Shown here in pieces: positions 23,591 through 37,800 of a stretch of 64,000 nucleotides of DNA. Origin of the DNA: Spirodela intermedia (Eukaryota; Streptophyta; Magnoliopsida; Alismatales; Araceae); the NCBI GenBank assembly GCA_902729315.2, contig CACVBZ020000044.1:1-64000 (forward strand), written 5' to 3'. A program made the translations under genes and the position numbers. The notes below the pieces were generated by a model. That model saw nothing but the letters and a program-made list of their open reading frames with translations. It did not search any database and was not told the origin of the DNA. Every line of letters starts with the position of its first letter. Position 1 is the first letter of the stretch.

Positions 23591-26500
23591 ATGGCGTCTC
23601 CTGGAGTAGTATGTTTCGTCGGTCTCGACGAGCTGAGCCTGGAAATGGCTGCGCTACTCGTCAAGTCGGGATACCGGATCAAGGCGTTCCAGGTGACAGA
23701 TCTCCTGCTCACTCGTCTCAATTTGCGTTGTCCTTTCGTTTTCTGGGAATCACATTGATCAGGACCACTCCTCGGGAGTTTAGTCGTTCTTGCCTCACAG
23801 CTAGAGAGATGAAGTTGAGACATGAGTGTTGCGTGCGGCTTGTCTCCTCTGTCCACGTTTCCCGCGTTCATGTGCTCGTTTTTAACAGTAATATGATTGA
23901 GTTTGTCCGCAGGCTGCTCATTGTGCCTTGATGGATCAGTTCCTGGAAGTGGGAGGTTCAAAATGTGATATCATAGGGGAGGCCGGAAAAGGTTGATCGA
24001 TATGTTTATTCCTGTTTTGCTCTCTTCGTCTCTTTACACTCTCTTAAAGTTTACTACTGCAATTCACTTTTTTTTTTTGAACGCACACTGGCATCTTTCT
24101 GCACTTTTTCAAGTAGGATTTCGAATAGGTGCCTTATGGTTGCATCACGTACGTTCATGCGGCATTTTGTCTTTATCTGGCGTTGATTTATACATCTGTG
24201 CAGCTTCTCCAACTGCTTGAGGCTTGAAATTACTCATTCAAAGATCTCTATTATTACCAAGTCTAAATGAATTGTTCTCGTATTACTTTTCCCTTGCTTC
24301 AGATGTGACAGCATTGATTGTGACTGCTACTGGTGAAGTATATGATGAATTGATCGCCGCAAAACAGGGTATGCCTAAATGCCAGTACAGCATATTCTTG
24401 TGGCTCGTATAGTCGTGTCGTTATGCTCCCATAATCGAAAAGGATGTTCAAATATTCTGTAGGACTATGCAAAGGTACAGTTATCGTCATAAGGTCAACA
24501 GTACCGCTCAAACATGCCCGGACATTAGAGAAGCATTTTAATGGTAAGATAAATATCGCTCATACAGAATCAAGTGTTCATGGTGATACTGTATGATGCG
24601 GTTTGTTTGACAGCTGGACGGTTTTAAGTAATTTCTGTTTTGGTTGAGATTAGCTCAAAGCCTTTCAATAGACAGTTATTTTGCATGACTAACTTGTCAG
24701 TGTCTATCCCTTGTCTGTTAATAGAGATGACTATAAGCATGTCGTCACTTACATAAAGCACATGGAGGCTTACATCCTCTAAATAGTTAATTTATCATAA
24801 AATTTAATGATTGTTTGCAAACCCTGCGAAGCAATGTTGATGTTTCTTAAATTTCACAATTAACCCAAGATTCTGACATGAAGCCAGAGTTTGTCTCTTT
24901 GTTCATGTTACAAATAGCATTTGCATGTTCAAGTCTCTAAGTTAAAGAATTTCCACAAGATTTTTCAAGAATCAATGCAAAGTGTGTGATTCGGTATGAT
25001 CGTGTGTGAAGTATCATAATTCTGACTCTTGGCTCTTGATGAAAGCATCTTGGACACTTGTATCTTCGTGGTCCTTTCACGGATTTCTGGTGGATGCAAG
25101 GCATCAAGATCAGGTCTCATGATCAAGTACACAGTTCTATTTTTTTCTCCAAAGTAAATCTTATTGAAATACGAAATTAGTGAAATTCAGTAATCTTCAT
25201 AAAATTAAGCCTGAAATTGCATTTCCTAATGCATTTAAAGCTTCCAACTAAAACCATTTTTCATGATAACAAACTTCACATGAAATGGGCAGTGCGTTTC
25301 TGTTTATCAGAGAATCCCATAGAGAAGATTATATCGAACGAATAAAACAAGACTTTCATTATTTATCCATTTTTAGTTATCATTTTAGAAAGGGGGTAAA
25401 TGCTTTTGATTCAGCAATTGAATTATTTGGCATGATGATTATGTGTAACTTTCAGCGACAGGGGATATGGTTGTTGTTGGTGTACATGTATTAAGGGCCG
25501 CGTCAGATGCTTTTAATGGCAAAATTATGGTGAGATTATAAGACTAAACTATTATTTTTCTATCTTGTTCCCAAGTTACATAGCCATTTGGTTGAGACAT
25601 CTTCACCAATGATTACATAAAACTATTTTTTTTGTACTCAGATTGCTGCATTTGGGCAACAGGAAGTAACAAGAACGGCAGAACCTGTTCTTTCTGGTGT
25701 GTAATATCCTAATATTGTACATCGTTTCTTAATTTGGAATGTTCTTTCATGAACTAGAGCCTTCGTACAAGGGTTCTTCTTGCAAGGTAGGCGTTTATTC
25801 TGACTGCTCGGTATGTTGCACAGCAATGAGTGAAAACATTTATATCCTTGATGGGGAAGTTTGTGCCAGCAGGTTTGTTCTTTCACATAATTTATTTTCC
25901 TAGTTATGGTATTTAAAATTTATTTTGGAGATCGTTATTGAAAAATGGTTTCTCTAAGTGCTTTGTAAAAACAATATTGGGTTTAAATTTATAAGTCTAT
26001 AATTTTGGTTCTTGTATGTTTCAATCTTATCATTTAAAGTAATCTATGCAACGTAGTTCGTTCAGATCCATTTCAATCCAATCATTTTTTTGTGATCTTT
26101 TATGCAGTAAAGTCAGAACGGTAAATGAGCTCCTGAAGGCTATCCATTTTTCTGCTTCCTTGGAGGCTATTTTCCTTGGTGCAAAGGCTGGGATCCATCC
26201 ATGGATTCTGTATGACATAATTTCTAATGCTGCTGGAAGCTCATGGTGATGGCCCTGACCTGCTGCCAAATTACTTTTGGTAACACGAGTATTATCTTTT
26301 TAGATTACCATGTTTACCTTTCCAATTAAATGGGAAGTATCTTAAGATTATACGGTACCACAGGGACATGACATACTCTTCATCCACAAGATTTTTCTTG
26401 CATATTTTATAATTTTCTTGGCACTTCGTTTTTACGCGGATAAGAGTTAGGAGATATTTTTTATTCTTCCGAGAAGGAAGATGGATTATTACACTTTGGA

Positions 26501-28892
26501 CTCATCTGATAACTTAAGGCAGATTTCTTTTGTTGAGTTTCGTATTATGTCTTAAAATGTGGGATATCGTTCAAACGAAATGATTTGCAGAAATATATAG
26601 TAGATATTTGAGTTAGAATTTCATTCCTCGTATGCCTGAAAACAAAATCGACATATTCAGATTATTTTAAAGTTGTATTCTCATTAGAGATATAACATAG
26701 TGTTTATTATGCTGTGGGTCAATTCGTCCATTCACATACTTTTTGATTATTTAGTGGATGTCTGATTTTAATTTTTAACATTTTCCTTTTTTTCATGAGG
26801 GGTCTGTACGGTCAGATTCCAGAAGCTCTAAAATCTGTTATTTCTGAAATAATATTTAAGCAGTTTGATTAGCTTCAACCATCCCAAATCTTTAAGCTCA
26901 TTTTGTTGTTGAGGGACCATTATGAATGTGAACATACAATGGGAGCAGATGGGTTTTTTTTTCTGATGATTCTGAGTTTGAGTCCTCTAGTCCTTAATAA
27001 TGTGACCAGTTTCTGGTCAACATTAAACTACATGATCCCATACAGGGCCAGATCAAGCCAATGACGACAAGAGTTGATGGGCAAAGAGCAGCTGTTCTAG
27101 GAACCATTCCCTTAGTGTTTCATTTGTTGTGTTTTTGTCAGTTTGTGGATAAAGGGACTGCCTTCTAGAATTTGTTGACAACATGAGGATACTTTTCTTT
27201 GGTTCTTCTTGGGTCTCTGTGATGATGACTTCCCTTGACTAGTGATAGCTGTGCTCAAAATTTTACATGGTGTGACTAGAAGATTTATTGTGTTTCTTGG
27301 TTTTGTCTTCTACTGTCTCTGAGAACTGAACGAATTTGTGCAGGATATTTGTAGATATTATTCCAAAAATGTTGAAGGGTGACAGTTCCTTACAGCTTTC
27401 TTTGAATAGTTTACTAGAAAGTGTGGTAAGTTTGAATTTACATTGTATTTCACTTTCTGTGGCCTAGTTTACCTTAGAAGCTACATGTGTGACCGTGCAA
27501 ATAAATATCTCATACACTCATGATTGTCAAATCTTTTGTCAGCTGCCAATCTCTTTGTCTCATCTTTCAGTCTTCTGCATTTTTTTTTTTTGGTGGAAGT
27601 GTTCAGCATCAACATAAATGAAATGTCTTGTGCTTTCGAATTAATTTCACCTGTTGCCTTTAAATATGGTTATCCTGTGTTATCATCGTTCAAGGTGTTC
27701 TTTGCACCGAAACGTAAAATGCCTCTGTTCTTTGCACCTGTGAGGCATTAGATGAGCCATTTTGCCCTACCATCAGATTTAGAGCGAGTTCTTTTTGTTC
27801 CAGAATCAATTTACAATATATTCGTATAATATTTGTAAAAACTAATATTTGGAATTATTCCAATTGAATTCTCATTTATCTAACTATGGCCGAGAAAGCA
27901 CTCTGAAGTACATCTTTATACAAGGGCACAATAAGGATGAAGGCACATGCCCATTCTATACTGTTCAATGAGATGACCACTTGCCTGTCCATCAAGTTAT
28001 CATGCAGACATTAGATCCGACACCATCTCCCGAAGATGATTGGAGGATCTATTGAATTCCCATGATGATAAAGAGAGTTGATTTTACACATTTAGAAAAG
28101 TTGTCATATTTGGAAAAATTTACGTAGATTATCTTTTATCTATTTATTCAATGCAATGGGCAAAGGAAAGAGACTATACCACAGAAAAAATTCACCGTTT
28201 AAAAAAAAAGTGGCTAGAATTGCCTGGTCTAGACTTGCCATCCAAATACCTGATTAGAACCGCGGAATGCCTGTCCATCAAGTTTCCATGCATGGTCACT
28301 GGCCAGCATGCACATTTGACTGCATCACACTTTTTGCTTAGTCCATAGTTTCTTCTTCTTCCCAGACTAGACACTCTAATTACCCTAGTCGTTTAACTCT
28401 TTATCACGTCATGAAACTTCAATGATGTCTTTATACCATTGCCACACCATGGGGTCTTAGATATTTTTTAATTTTCTGATATGCCTGGTTTTCTCTTGGT
28501 TTAATGCTCTTCGAAGCTCACATGAAAATCTGTCATAAATGTCTTGACTTTTCTTCTCAATTTTATTCCACTGTTTATCTTTTACTTAAATCAGGGGGCA
28601 GTGCGAGCTATTGCCAAGGAGCTAACGTTTCCTCTACCAATTTTTTCCACTGTTTATCTTTTACTTAAATCAGGGGGCAGTGAGAGCTATTGCCAAGGAG
28701 CTAACGTTTCCTCTACCTCTTCTAGCTATATCTCACCAGCAATTAATACGTGGTACTTGTTTGAATAATTATTGATTTCATCATGTTATATTTCATCTAT
28801 TATTCATTGCCTTGGTGGACATTTTGATCCATCACTGATTAGTTTTTTTCGCAGGTAAATTGAGAGATCCTGCTTCTGCCGCACTTGTTGAG
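23591..28892 (+). other. Domain 1: degenerate 3-hydroxyisobutyrate dehydrogenase-like (exons 1-11)
   Basis: Residues 1 to about 281 have the fold order of the beta-hydroxyacid dehydrogenase family: an N-terminal Rossmann half, then a helical half. Key residues are eroded. The dinucleotide loop reads GLDELS (11-16) where GxGxxG is expected. The substrate loop APVSGG is replaced by VHVLRA (exon 5). In the helix that normally holds the catalytic lysine, an ungapped comparison with copy 2 puts Arg 172 opposite Lys 489. The helical half is well kept ([14 protein letters not shown]). It is probably non-catalytic or has changed function. Confidence 0.85.
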
Positions 28893-31800
28893 GTCTGCTC
28901 CTTGCAAGGCTTGCCCAGTCAAATCGTTGCATTTTTATTAAATTTTAGAGCGCGCGACCCAAACCGATTAGTTCATTTTCTTATGTTCATTGGTTCATTC
29001 TGCCTACAGGTCTGGGAAAATTATTTTGGAGTCAGTATTAGAGATGCAGCTGATAAGGAGTTATACAGTCCCAGCCATCTAGCTGAAAAATTTGCAGCTG
29101 CATCAACGACTGTGGGGAGAATTGGTTTCATTGGCCTTGGGGCAATGGGTTTTGGAATGGCAACTCATTTACTAAAATCAAACTTTTCTGTGATTGGTTA
29201 TGATGTATTATTCTTTTCTTATCTCGTTGTACCTTATTATTTGATGAGTTGATTCATTTTTTCTAGTCTGACTGGGAGTAGACAATCTTATTCAGTTTCA
29301 GTCATTGCATCATTTCCATCGCTGAATAAGTTTACAGTTATCCACATATTATCAATGCATTTGACCTTACTTCCTTATGGAGCATATTGTGCGTTTTTGT
29401 TAGTGCACTATCTTTCTTCACCGCGAACACTGGACTGCCTCAAGGAGGCAAAAACTAAATTATCTCAATCTGTACACACAGAAAACCGTCCTTGGAAAAG
29501 AAATGAAATTGTAACTAAAGATTAGCAAGCTTTGCCAAGTAGACTGATTCTTGTCTAAAGCGGCCAGCTTGGATCACGATTGAGGAACCTTAATGTAGTT
29601 CAAATTGGGGAAATTTGGTTCCCCTTGAATGTCAAGAAAAAGGTAAAACGTAAAGATTGAGGTGAGAAATCAGATTTCTCGGATAGGATTCCACTTGAAA
29701 TGGTCTTCTCCTAGATATCCAAGTCTGATTTGCACACAGCCAATTTGACATCTAATCATGTATTGAAGACCTTGAGATTATCACCATTTGTTCATACCCT
29801 AGTCTCTTGTTTTTCTGGTTCAAGTCCTTATAGTCTCGGAATCCTTAACCCTCAAATGGTATCATATTGAAAACATTCTATTCTTTGGGTCATTAAGCTA
29901 CTCATCTGGTATTTTTTCCTCAAATATTTTAGTAGACAACGTAAAGTGTCTTAGGCTAGTCACTAATCTTTAGTGCAAGAATAGAATGTAAGGGGGAACA
30001 AAAACTGTGCACGCCACAATGGAACACATGAATTTTAATAGTGATTCGATCAATCCCAAAACCTACTCTTCCACCTATTCCCTTTTCAGTATTTTATAAT
30101 AAGTTTCTATCAACCCTATTATATATTGGCTTTCTTAAGATATTAATCAGACCTTTAAACAATGTTAACTTTCTTAGGATACCAATCACTTCGTCACGAT
30201 TTCCAAGCTACAAAAAAATAATGAGCCCAAATAAAATACTCAAAAAGCCTATTAAATATGAGGGAAGCATTTCTGAAGTGATGGGAGATGCAACTCGATC
30301 ATTTGAACTTAGTTCACTTTATTGGTTTGAACACGAGCAACAATAGGGATTTAAACTTTTGATTTGTAGGAGTTTTGTAAGACTTCCTTTCATGTCCTTT
30401 AATAGTCTCCAATCGCTAACTAGATGTTGTCAAGATTTCCTCTACAAATGGTCAGGTTTTATAAACATTTTTACTTGCTATTTTCAGCAATATTGTTTCT
30501 GCGGAACCACGTGTTGGCACTTTTGAGTTTTTGTGTCGGCACACGTCCAAGAGTGGACGACCAGACGCTCACTTTTACTTCAAGATTGGACACGAGATAT
30601 GATTAAAATTTCTACACACAAAGCCACTTCTTTTTTGCATAGATTGCTCTATAACCTTAAGGGATCAATTTATCTTACTGACTTCATTTTTTATCATTTT
30701 TTTCTTGAAAACCTTCATTTCATTATTTAAACTCATGCAAAATATTTACAATAATTGATATAAAAATAGAAACTTGGTAAACATCAAAATCAACTTATTG
30801 TGTTCAACACAACCCATCATCGAAAAAAGTTATTATTATGCTTCTCGTTCACGCTCACAAGGTTATGGTCTTCAGTGCATTAGTACATTGATGCTTCTTT
30901 TCTAACAATTTTCTGAGTTTCACGAGAAAGTTGAATCCTATGTGCTTTCTGAGAAATTTTCCATCTTATGTAAATCATATATTATGTCATTTATCTATGT
31001 ATGAAGTGTTTTAAGTTAGAATCTTAGGGTATCTTAATATCAATAATATTGATGTGAAAAAGCTGGTTTCAAATATTAATTTAATTAGTTATGAATTCTT
31101 TTATTTCTAGCATAATGACAATCTAAGTTTGGGATAGAAACCCTAATGGATGTAGGAAAGCTCTCAGAGCGAACAACACTATGAAAGAGAAGATTGAGCG
31201 AGAACGATGTTTTATCTTGAAACAAGCAGATCCTCTGAATATCGTTACAAAATGACCTAGATATCCTGAAATAAGGCCAGTCATCAAGGGAAACAGTATC
31301 AAAAAGACGTTAGAGATTATTTTCGGACTATTATAGTTTTTTTAACGGCTATAATCACCTGTCTTACACTCTTTTTCCTCTTGTGCTTAGACTTATCTCG
31401 TTATTTAGAAATTAGGCCAAAACAGTCATCTGCATCATCTCCTTTCATTATATGTTTATTTGACAAATTATAGTTCTTTTTTTGCTCATTTCATGCAGGT
31501 GTATGAGCCATCGTTAACTAGATTTGCAGATGTTGGTGGTTTAATTGGACATTCACCTGCGGAAGTATCTAGAGGTAATTTTCGATGTGTGCTTTTTGTC
31601 AGCTTAAAGTCACATGCAGACTGAAATTTTGGATCATTCATGAAGACTCTACAAGATTATACTTTTCTACTCATAGTCTAATAATGTAATACATGATATA
31701 ACCTTAACCCCTGTGCTGCATTATATTCATATAACAACTCTTATTGGACCTAGTGTGCCATAATATATAATTGTTGTGTACCAGATGTGGATGTGCTGAT

Positions 31801-34800
31801 AATCATGGTTGCAAATGACATTCAAGCAGAAAGCATTCTGTTCGGTGATGGTGGATCTGTGTCAGGTATTCGTAATGAATGTACTGCCGATGTTATAACG
31901 ATTGTGTAGTGCGTCTTAATCATGATGTTTTTGCAGCCCTTCCTGTTGGGTCATCCATTATTCTTTCATCTACTGTCTCTCCTGGCTATGTGACTCAGCT
32001 GGAGCAACGCCTAAAAAGTAAATTCTTTCTCCTTCTTATTGTAAATTGGCAATGCCCTTTATTTCATTGCCTGGTAAGAATATTCTTAGATATTGATCGG
32101 CTGAGATATTGGGTCACCTTTTCTTTTCTTCTTTGAGAAAGTAGGGGCTCTTTATTTTTCTCATTGAAGTTAGTTATTGGTAGATGTCATTTGTGAAGAA
32201 AAGAAGTCAATTCTAGAATGTTACATTATTCTCTATCCCTGTGAGGCTCGCAAGTGTGTTTAGAGTACGCAGGCTTCCAAGCAAACAGGCCAACCAATGA
32301 GGAATCTAGCCAACATCCGCTTGTGGTTGTACCTTTTGTCTATGGTGCATATGACAGGGCCTAAAAGAATATGTATGCGTTTGAGATGCTGTGTTTGAAA
32401 ATTTGTACACTGGATATGGCTAGTTCAGATTCGCAATTAAATCTATCAACCTCGTTCACTCAATGACAATTGATTGATTTGGAGGGCTGAATTATTTTAC
32501 TATATGGGACAGTGAATCAGGTTTGGTACGATATCATAAACTATAAGTCCATCCGCTTTCATAAAACGCTACCAATGACAGAAATGGAATGTTAATCTCT
32601 TTGTTGATTCCATTTACTTGTTACCATATGATACTTTCCTCCATCAAATTTTATTTATCTGCTGTTGACTGTTTCCTAGATTATAACAGAGTAGTTTTAT
32701 CACAGACGAGCACAAAAACTTGAAGTTGGTGGATGCGCCTGTTTCTGGTGGTGTCAAAAGAGCCGCGGATGGAACACTTACAGTATGATTGTCATTTTCT
32801 CGAGAACTAATTGTTGAAATGGTTTTTGGTGGATGTTGACTGCATATACATTAATTTATCGAATTTTATGAGATCAAACTTTTTTCCACCCTAGATAATG
32901 GCATCCGCTACTGATGAAGCTCTTGAGCATTCAAGTTCCGTCCTTTCAGGTAGAATTAATTCCATGCAAGTTCAGTCCTTTCATGCAATCATAGTTCTTT
33001 GCTTGTTGAAGAATTAATTCTCTAGTTGTCTAGAAATTAATGGCTCTTGGTTTTTTCTTTAAAAACAATTCCAGCATTAAGTGAGAAGCTCTATGTTATA
33101 AGAGGTGGATGTGGAGCTGCAAGGTAATGGAACAGACACAGCCCTCCTTTACTTTTCCTGTAAATGAGATACTTTAAAATCTAGATGTACTTGTTTGAAA
33201 CTCACGTGAACATTACGTTTCACGGTTTCTTTGAAATATATTCTTTAAATTTCATTATTGAGAGAAGATGTCTGAGGAGCTTACATTCCTTTTCTGATGG
33301 CCAGTTCTGTAAAAATGGTCAACCAATTGCTAGCTGGAGTTCATATAGCAGCAGCAGCTGAGGCAATGGCATTTGGGGCTAGATTGGAACTTGGTACAAG
33401 AATGTTGTTTGACATAATCACGAAAAGTCAAGGAAACTCATGGTATTCATGAAATTTCAATTTTTCAACTTCGACATTAGAATTCAATTAACATTTGGTC
33501 CTCACTTACTATGCACAGACATCATGTCACAAATCAAAACTGCTCTGTGTAATTTATCAATCTATGATTAAGAAAGGTTGCTGCTAATTTAATGATTGAG
33601 ATTTTTTATGATCCACCTCAGGATGTTTGGAAATCGTGTGCCACACATGCTGGACAATGATTACACGCCATATTCAGCTGTTGATATCTTTGTGAAGGAT
33701 CTTGTACGGATTTATGTCAAATTTCTTCTTTCAATTTTTTTACCTCGATTGTGTGCCTGCCATTTTCTACTCATGCGTGAATTTTGTTCAGGGAATTGTT
33801 AACAATGAAGGATCAGTCCTTAGCTTACCCCTCAACCTTTCTGCTGTTGCTCACCAGCAGTTTCTAGCAGGTCCTCTACAATTGGGGTTTTAGATGATAG
33901 TTTTTTTACCTTAGTCTTCTTTCAATGGCTTGGATCTTTCTCACATATACATGTCAACAAAAATTCATGTTCGTGGGTCCTGCAGCATCTAAACTAATGT
34001 ACCTATAATATACCTTTCATAGATATATATTAACTTTGCAATACTATATTGTGTATCTCCTCTACATCTTTCCTTATTCGTGTTCTAACAGCATGTTAGC
34101 AGTTGTCTACCAATCCGTATCATTATATTGATGTTTAAACCGTCATCTAATGGGGCAATGTTTTGATTCATTAGGTTCTGCTTCTGGATGGGGCCGACTT
34201 GATGATGCTGCTGTTGTCAAGGTATTCGATTTTTTATGCAGAGTTCCTTTCATTACGATGAACAGCCTTGAGAAATAATTAAAATGCCAAAATGGAGACA
34301 AAAACAACGGAAGTTGTATTCGGATCAAGTGCCCGGATTTGCTAGGCTCAGTCTCAGGGAGAGCTGGATTCAGGTTAAAAAGGCTCTAATTATTACTCCT
34401 ATTAAGTATTTATCTGTAAGCATTTGCTAAAAAAGACTGAATTTAACAAAAAATTATGGACGATTTTTACATGTGGTAAATAGATCGCAAGACAGACTCC
34501 CAATTACAGTTGTCGAGGATTCCTGGTAATATATCGAAGAAAATTTGTCTCTAACTTGCCCAGTGACCTTAATGACACCTCTTGTACGTTTGAACGATTT
34601 TCTGCTTCAGAGAACTAATGGGTATCTGAGTCAACAATAGATTGTACGACCCTAACCTAGTTTATATGTATAGGTCAACATTAGATTATACTACCCTGGG
34701 CTGCTTCATTTGTATTACCGATCTACTTCTCCACTTTTTGTTTATTGTGGGTACAGTGGATGATGTCTATTTATTGGTAGCGTCTAGGCAAAACTCTATT

Positions 34801-37800
34801 CTTGAGTAATACATTACATTTGTGCGCTAGTTGATTTTATGAATAATCAATGTGTTATGCTAGTCTGGTGGTACATTTTATCTTTATTCGTCTTTTATTC
34901 CTCAAGAAAAGACAGTTATTTACCCTTTTAACTGGATGAGTTATAATCGCTACTTCGTTGGTTTCAGAGTTGAGACCACTTGCTATTTTCTCGTTGTGTT
35001 GACAGGTTTATGAGAAACTAACGGGAGTTACTGTTGAAGGAAAACACGCCATTCTTAAGAAAGAAAAGGTCCTTAATTCTCTACCACCTGAGTGGCCAGA
35101 GGATCCTATTGTTGAGATTAAAAAACTGGAAGGTCACAACACTTCTAAAGTTTTAGTTGTCTTGGATGACGACCCTACTGGAACACAAACAGTTCATGAC
35201 ATCGAAGTCCTGACAGAATGGTAAACCTCGATCACTTTGAATTTCTTTGTTGTTATTAACAACATTATCTATAAACATCATCTTCTATGGATAATTTAGG
35301 TATGTTATTCCTAAGTGGTGCTCTTTTATTTCTATGCAGTTTCTTTACTTGTATCACGATATCAGTTATAGAATTATCTGAGATCTTAAGCTAAAAGATG
35401 CACATTGAAAACTGTTGGTCATCATAACTTGGTTTTAACTATATTTCTTACATTTTCAATTCAGGAGCGTCGATTCTCTTGTTCAGCAGTTTTTGAAGAG
35501 ACCTAGTTGTTTTTTCATTTTAACCAATTCCCGATCACTAAGCTCAGAGAAGGTAAATAATCCATGAGTCACTGGTTATGGTGATCCGACTTGATACCAG
35601 TGACGCTTAAATCCTTTTGTCTGTGAAATGTATTTGTATGAATATAGCTGGACATTATTGCATCGGTAACTCTATTGTTTTGGTTTAAATTGACAGGCTT
35701 ACGGATTAACTGAAGAAATCTGTAGAAACATAGATACTGCGGCTAAATCAGTTGGAGACGTTGATTTTTCTGTGGTTTTGAGAGGTGATTCAACACTCCG
35801 TGGTCACTTCCCACAGGCAAGTTTCTTGCTTTTCCTGTAATCCATCCTATCAATTGATATTTTTTAATAATATACATTATCGTGTTTCTCTTAAAGTTAT
35901 CAAAGTATTTAAGGATAGCTGACTACAGGAACCAGATGCAGCTGTTTCCGTACTAGGGGAGATGGATGCCTGGATTATATGCCCTTTCTTTCTTCAAGGA
36001 GGTCGATATACTATTAATAATATTCACTACGTTGCAGATTCCGACAGGTGTATTTCTCACTCAGATGCGTGAGAAATTAGTATCATTGTATATTCAATAC
36101 ACTGACTTTTTAATGTGGCTCTCTTTTTTGTCAATAGTCTTGTCCCTGCTGGTGATACCGAGTTCTCTAAAGATGCTGCGTTTGGCTACAAAGCTTCTAA
36201 CCTCTGTGAAGTATGATCATTTTACATTGGATGTCATGAAGGAAAACATTATTAGCATTATAACTCGATTAATGAGAATTTATGTGTTTTTTTGTGATAC
36301 GGATCACTAGTGGGTTGAAGAGAAAACTAGAGGACAGATTTCAGCCAGTAGTGTCGCATCCATCTCTATTCAGCTTTTGAGAAAGGGAGGACCATCTGCT
36401 GTATGTGAGCATCTTTGTAGTCTCCCAAAGGTGAACAGAAACTGTTGCTACCTTCTCGGGCTTTACTTTGGCAACTCTTTGTTAATGCACCTGTATGCGG
36501 TGGTTTAAATTCAGTAAGATGATTCTGGCTTAACATTTCGTTTGATAGTCTATTCATATTTCTTTCTTTCTGCCTTCTTGTCCTTGGGAAACTAGTATTA
36601 GTTGGTAATAATTTTTACTTCACCCAGAAAAAAACCAGTGCTGGACAAGATACTGTAACTCTTGACTAGGAAGATCCTAACATCCTAGTTTTACCACAAT
36701 AGTCAACTTGGTTAAGATTGTCTTAAATTGTAGCATGGTAGTCCTCAATTTGGTGTGCTGGAGATCCCGCAACACATTTGGCGAGGAAGAAAAACCTTTA
36801 TTGAACAAAAAAAAAGAATCTGTTTTACAAGACGGATGGGGTCCAGTATTTATACCAGACCCTTGAGAGTACATAATTATAAGTATTTAGGGCATATCTG
36901 CCAATATGAAAGTGCATGGTTAGTTATAAAATCCTCATGGCAACATTCCCCCTCAATTTGGTGAATGAATATGATTCATTCCTAGCTTGTGAAGAATTTC
37001 TTGTAGCTATGTGCCTGAAACACCTTTGGTGAGCATATCTGCTAACTGATCTTTAGTTGAAATATATGGTATACAAATCAACATTGTCTCAAGTTTTTCT
37101 TTAATAAAATGCCGATCAATCTCCGCATGTTTGGTACGATCATGATGTATTAGATTATGTACCGTGTTGATTGCTGACTTATTATCACAGTAAATCTTCA
37201 TAGAATCCGATAAAGGAATATGCGATTCATTGAGTAATTTTTCATTCAGAGAAGTTCACAAACCCCTTGGGCAAGTGATCTGAGTTTTGCCTCAAAACTT
37301 GAATGGGCTACCACGGTCTGTTTTTTACTTCTCCAAGTAACCAGATTCCCACCAATAAATGTGAGATTACCAGTGGTTAATTTCTGGTCAATTATTGACC
37401 CTGCATAATCAGCATCTGTAAACATTTTGACATTTACTTTCCCACTGTGTTTGAAGAGTATTCCTTTGCTGAGTGTGCCCTTTAAGTAATATAACACTCT
37501 ATATGCTGCATATAAATGAATCTCTTGTGGCTGATGCATGAATTGACTCAAGATACTCACCGCGTATGAGATATCTGGTCGAGTATGCATGAGGTAGTGT
37601 AAACAGCCAATAAGCCATAGGTACATCTCACAATCAACCTGGACTGCACCCTCCACCAAACAATTGGTGTAGTAGCTGGTCTACTGCAGACTTTCCTGTT
37701 TCGGCCAACAGATCTGTTATGTATTTTTTTTTAGAGATCAAAATTCATGAACTAGAGTGAGACACTTCGATACCTAAAAAGTATCTTAGGCATCCCAATG

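Noticed and set aside
28595-28768. Upstream copy of fusion-gene exon 10 as a real or alternative exon
   Set aside because: Using its acceptor shifts the frame and hits a stop; only the second copy encodes the conserved residues.
30041-30346. 101-codon frame in the long intron after exon 12 of the fusion gene
   Set aside because: No recognised domain, low complexity, and the flanking exons join in phase without it.
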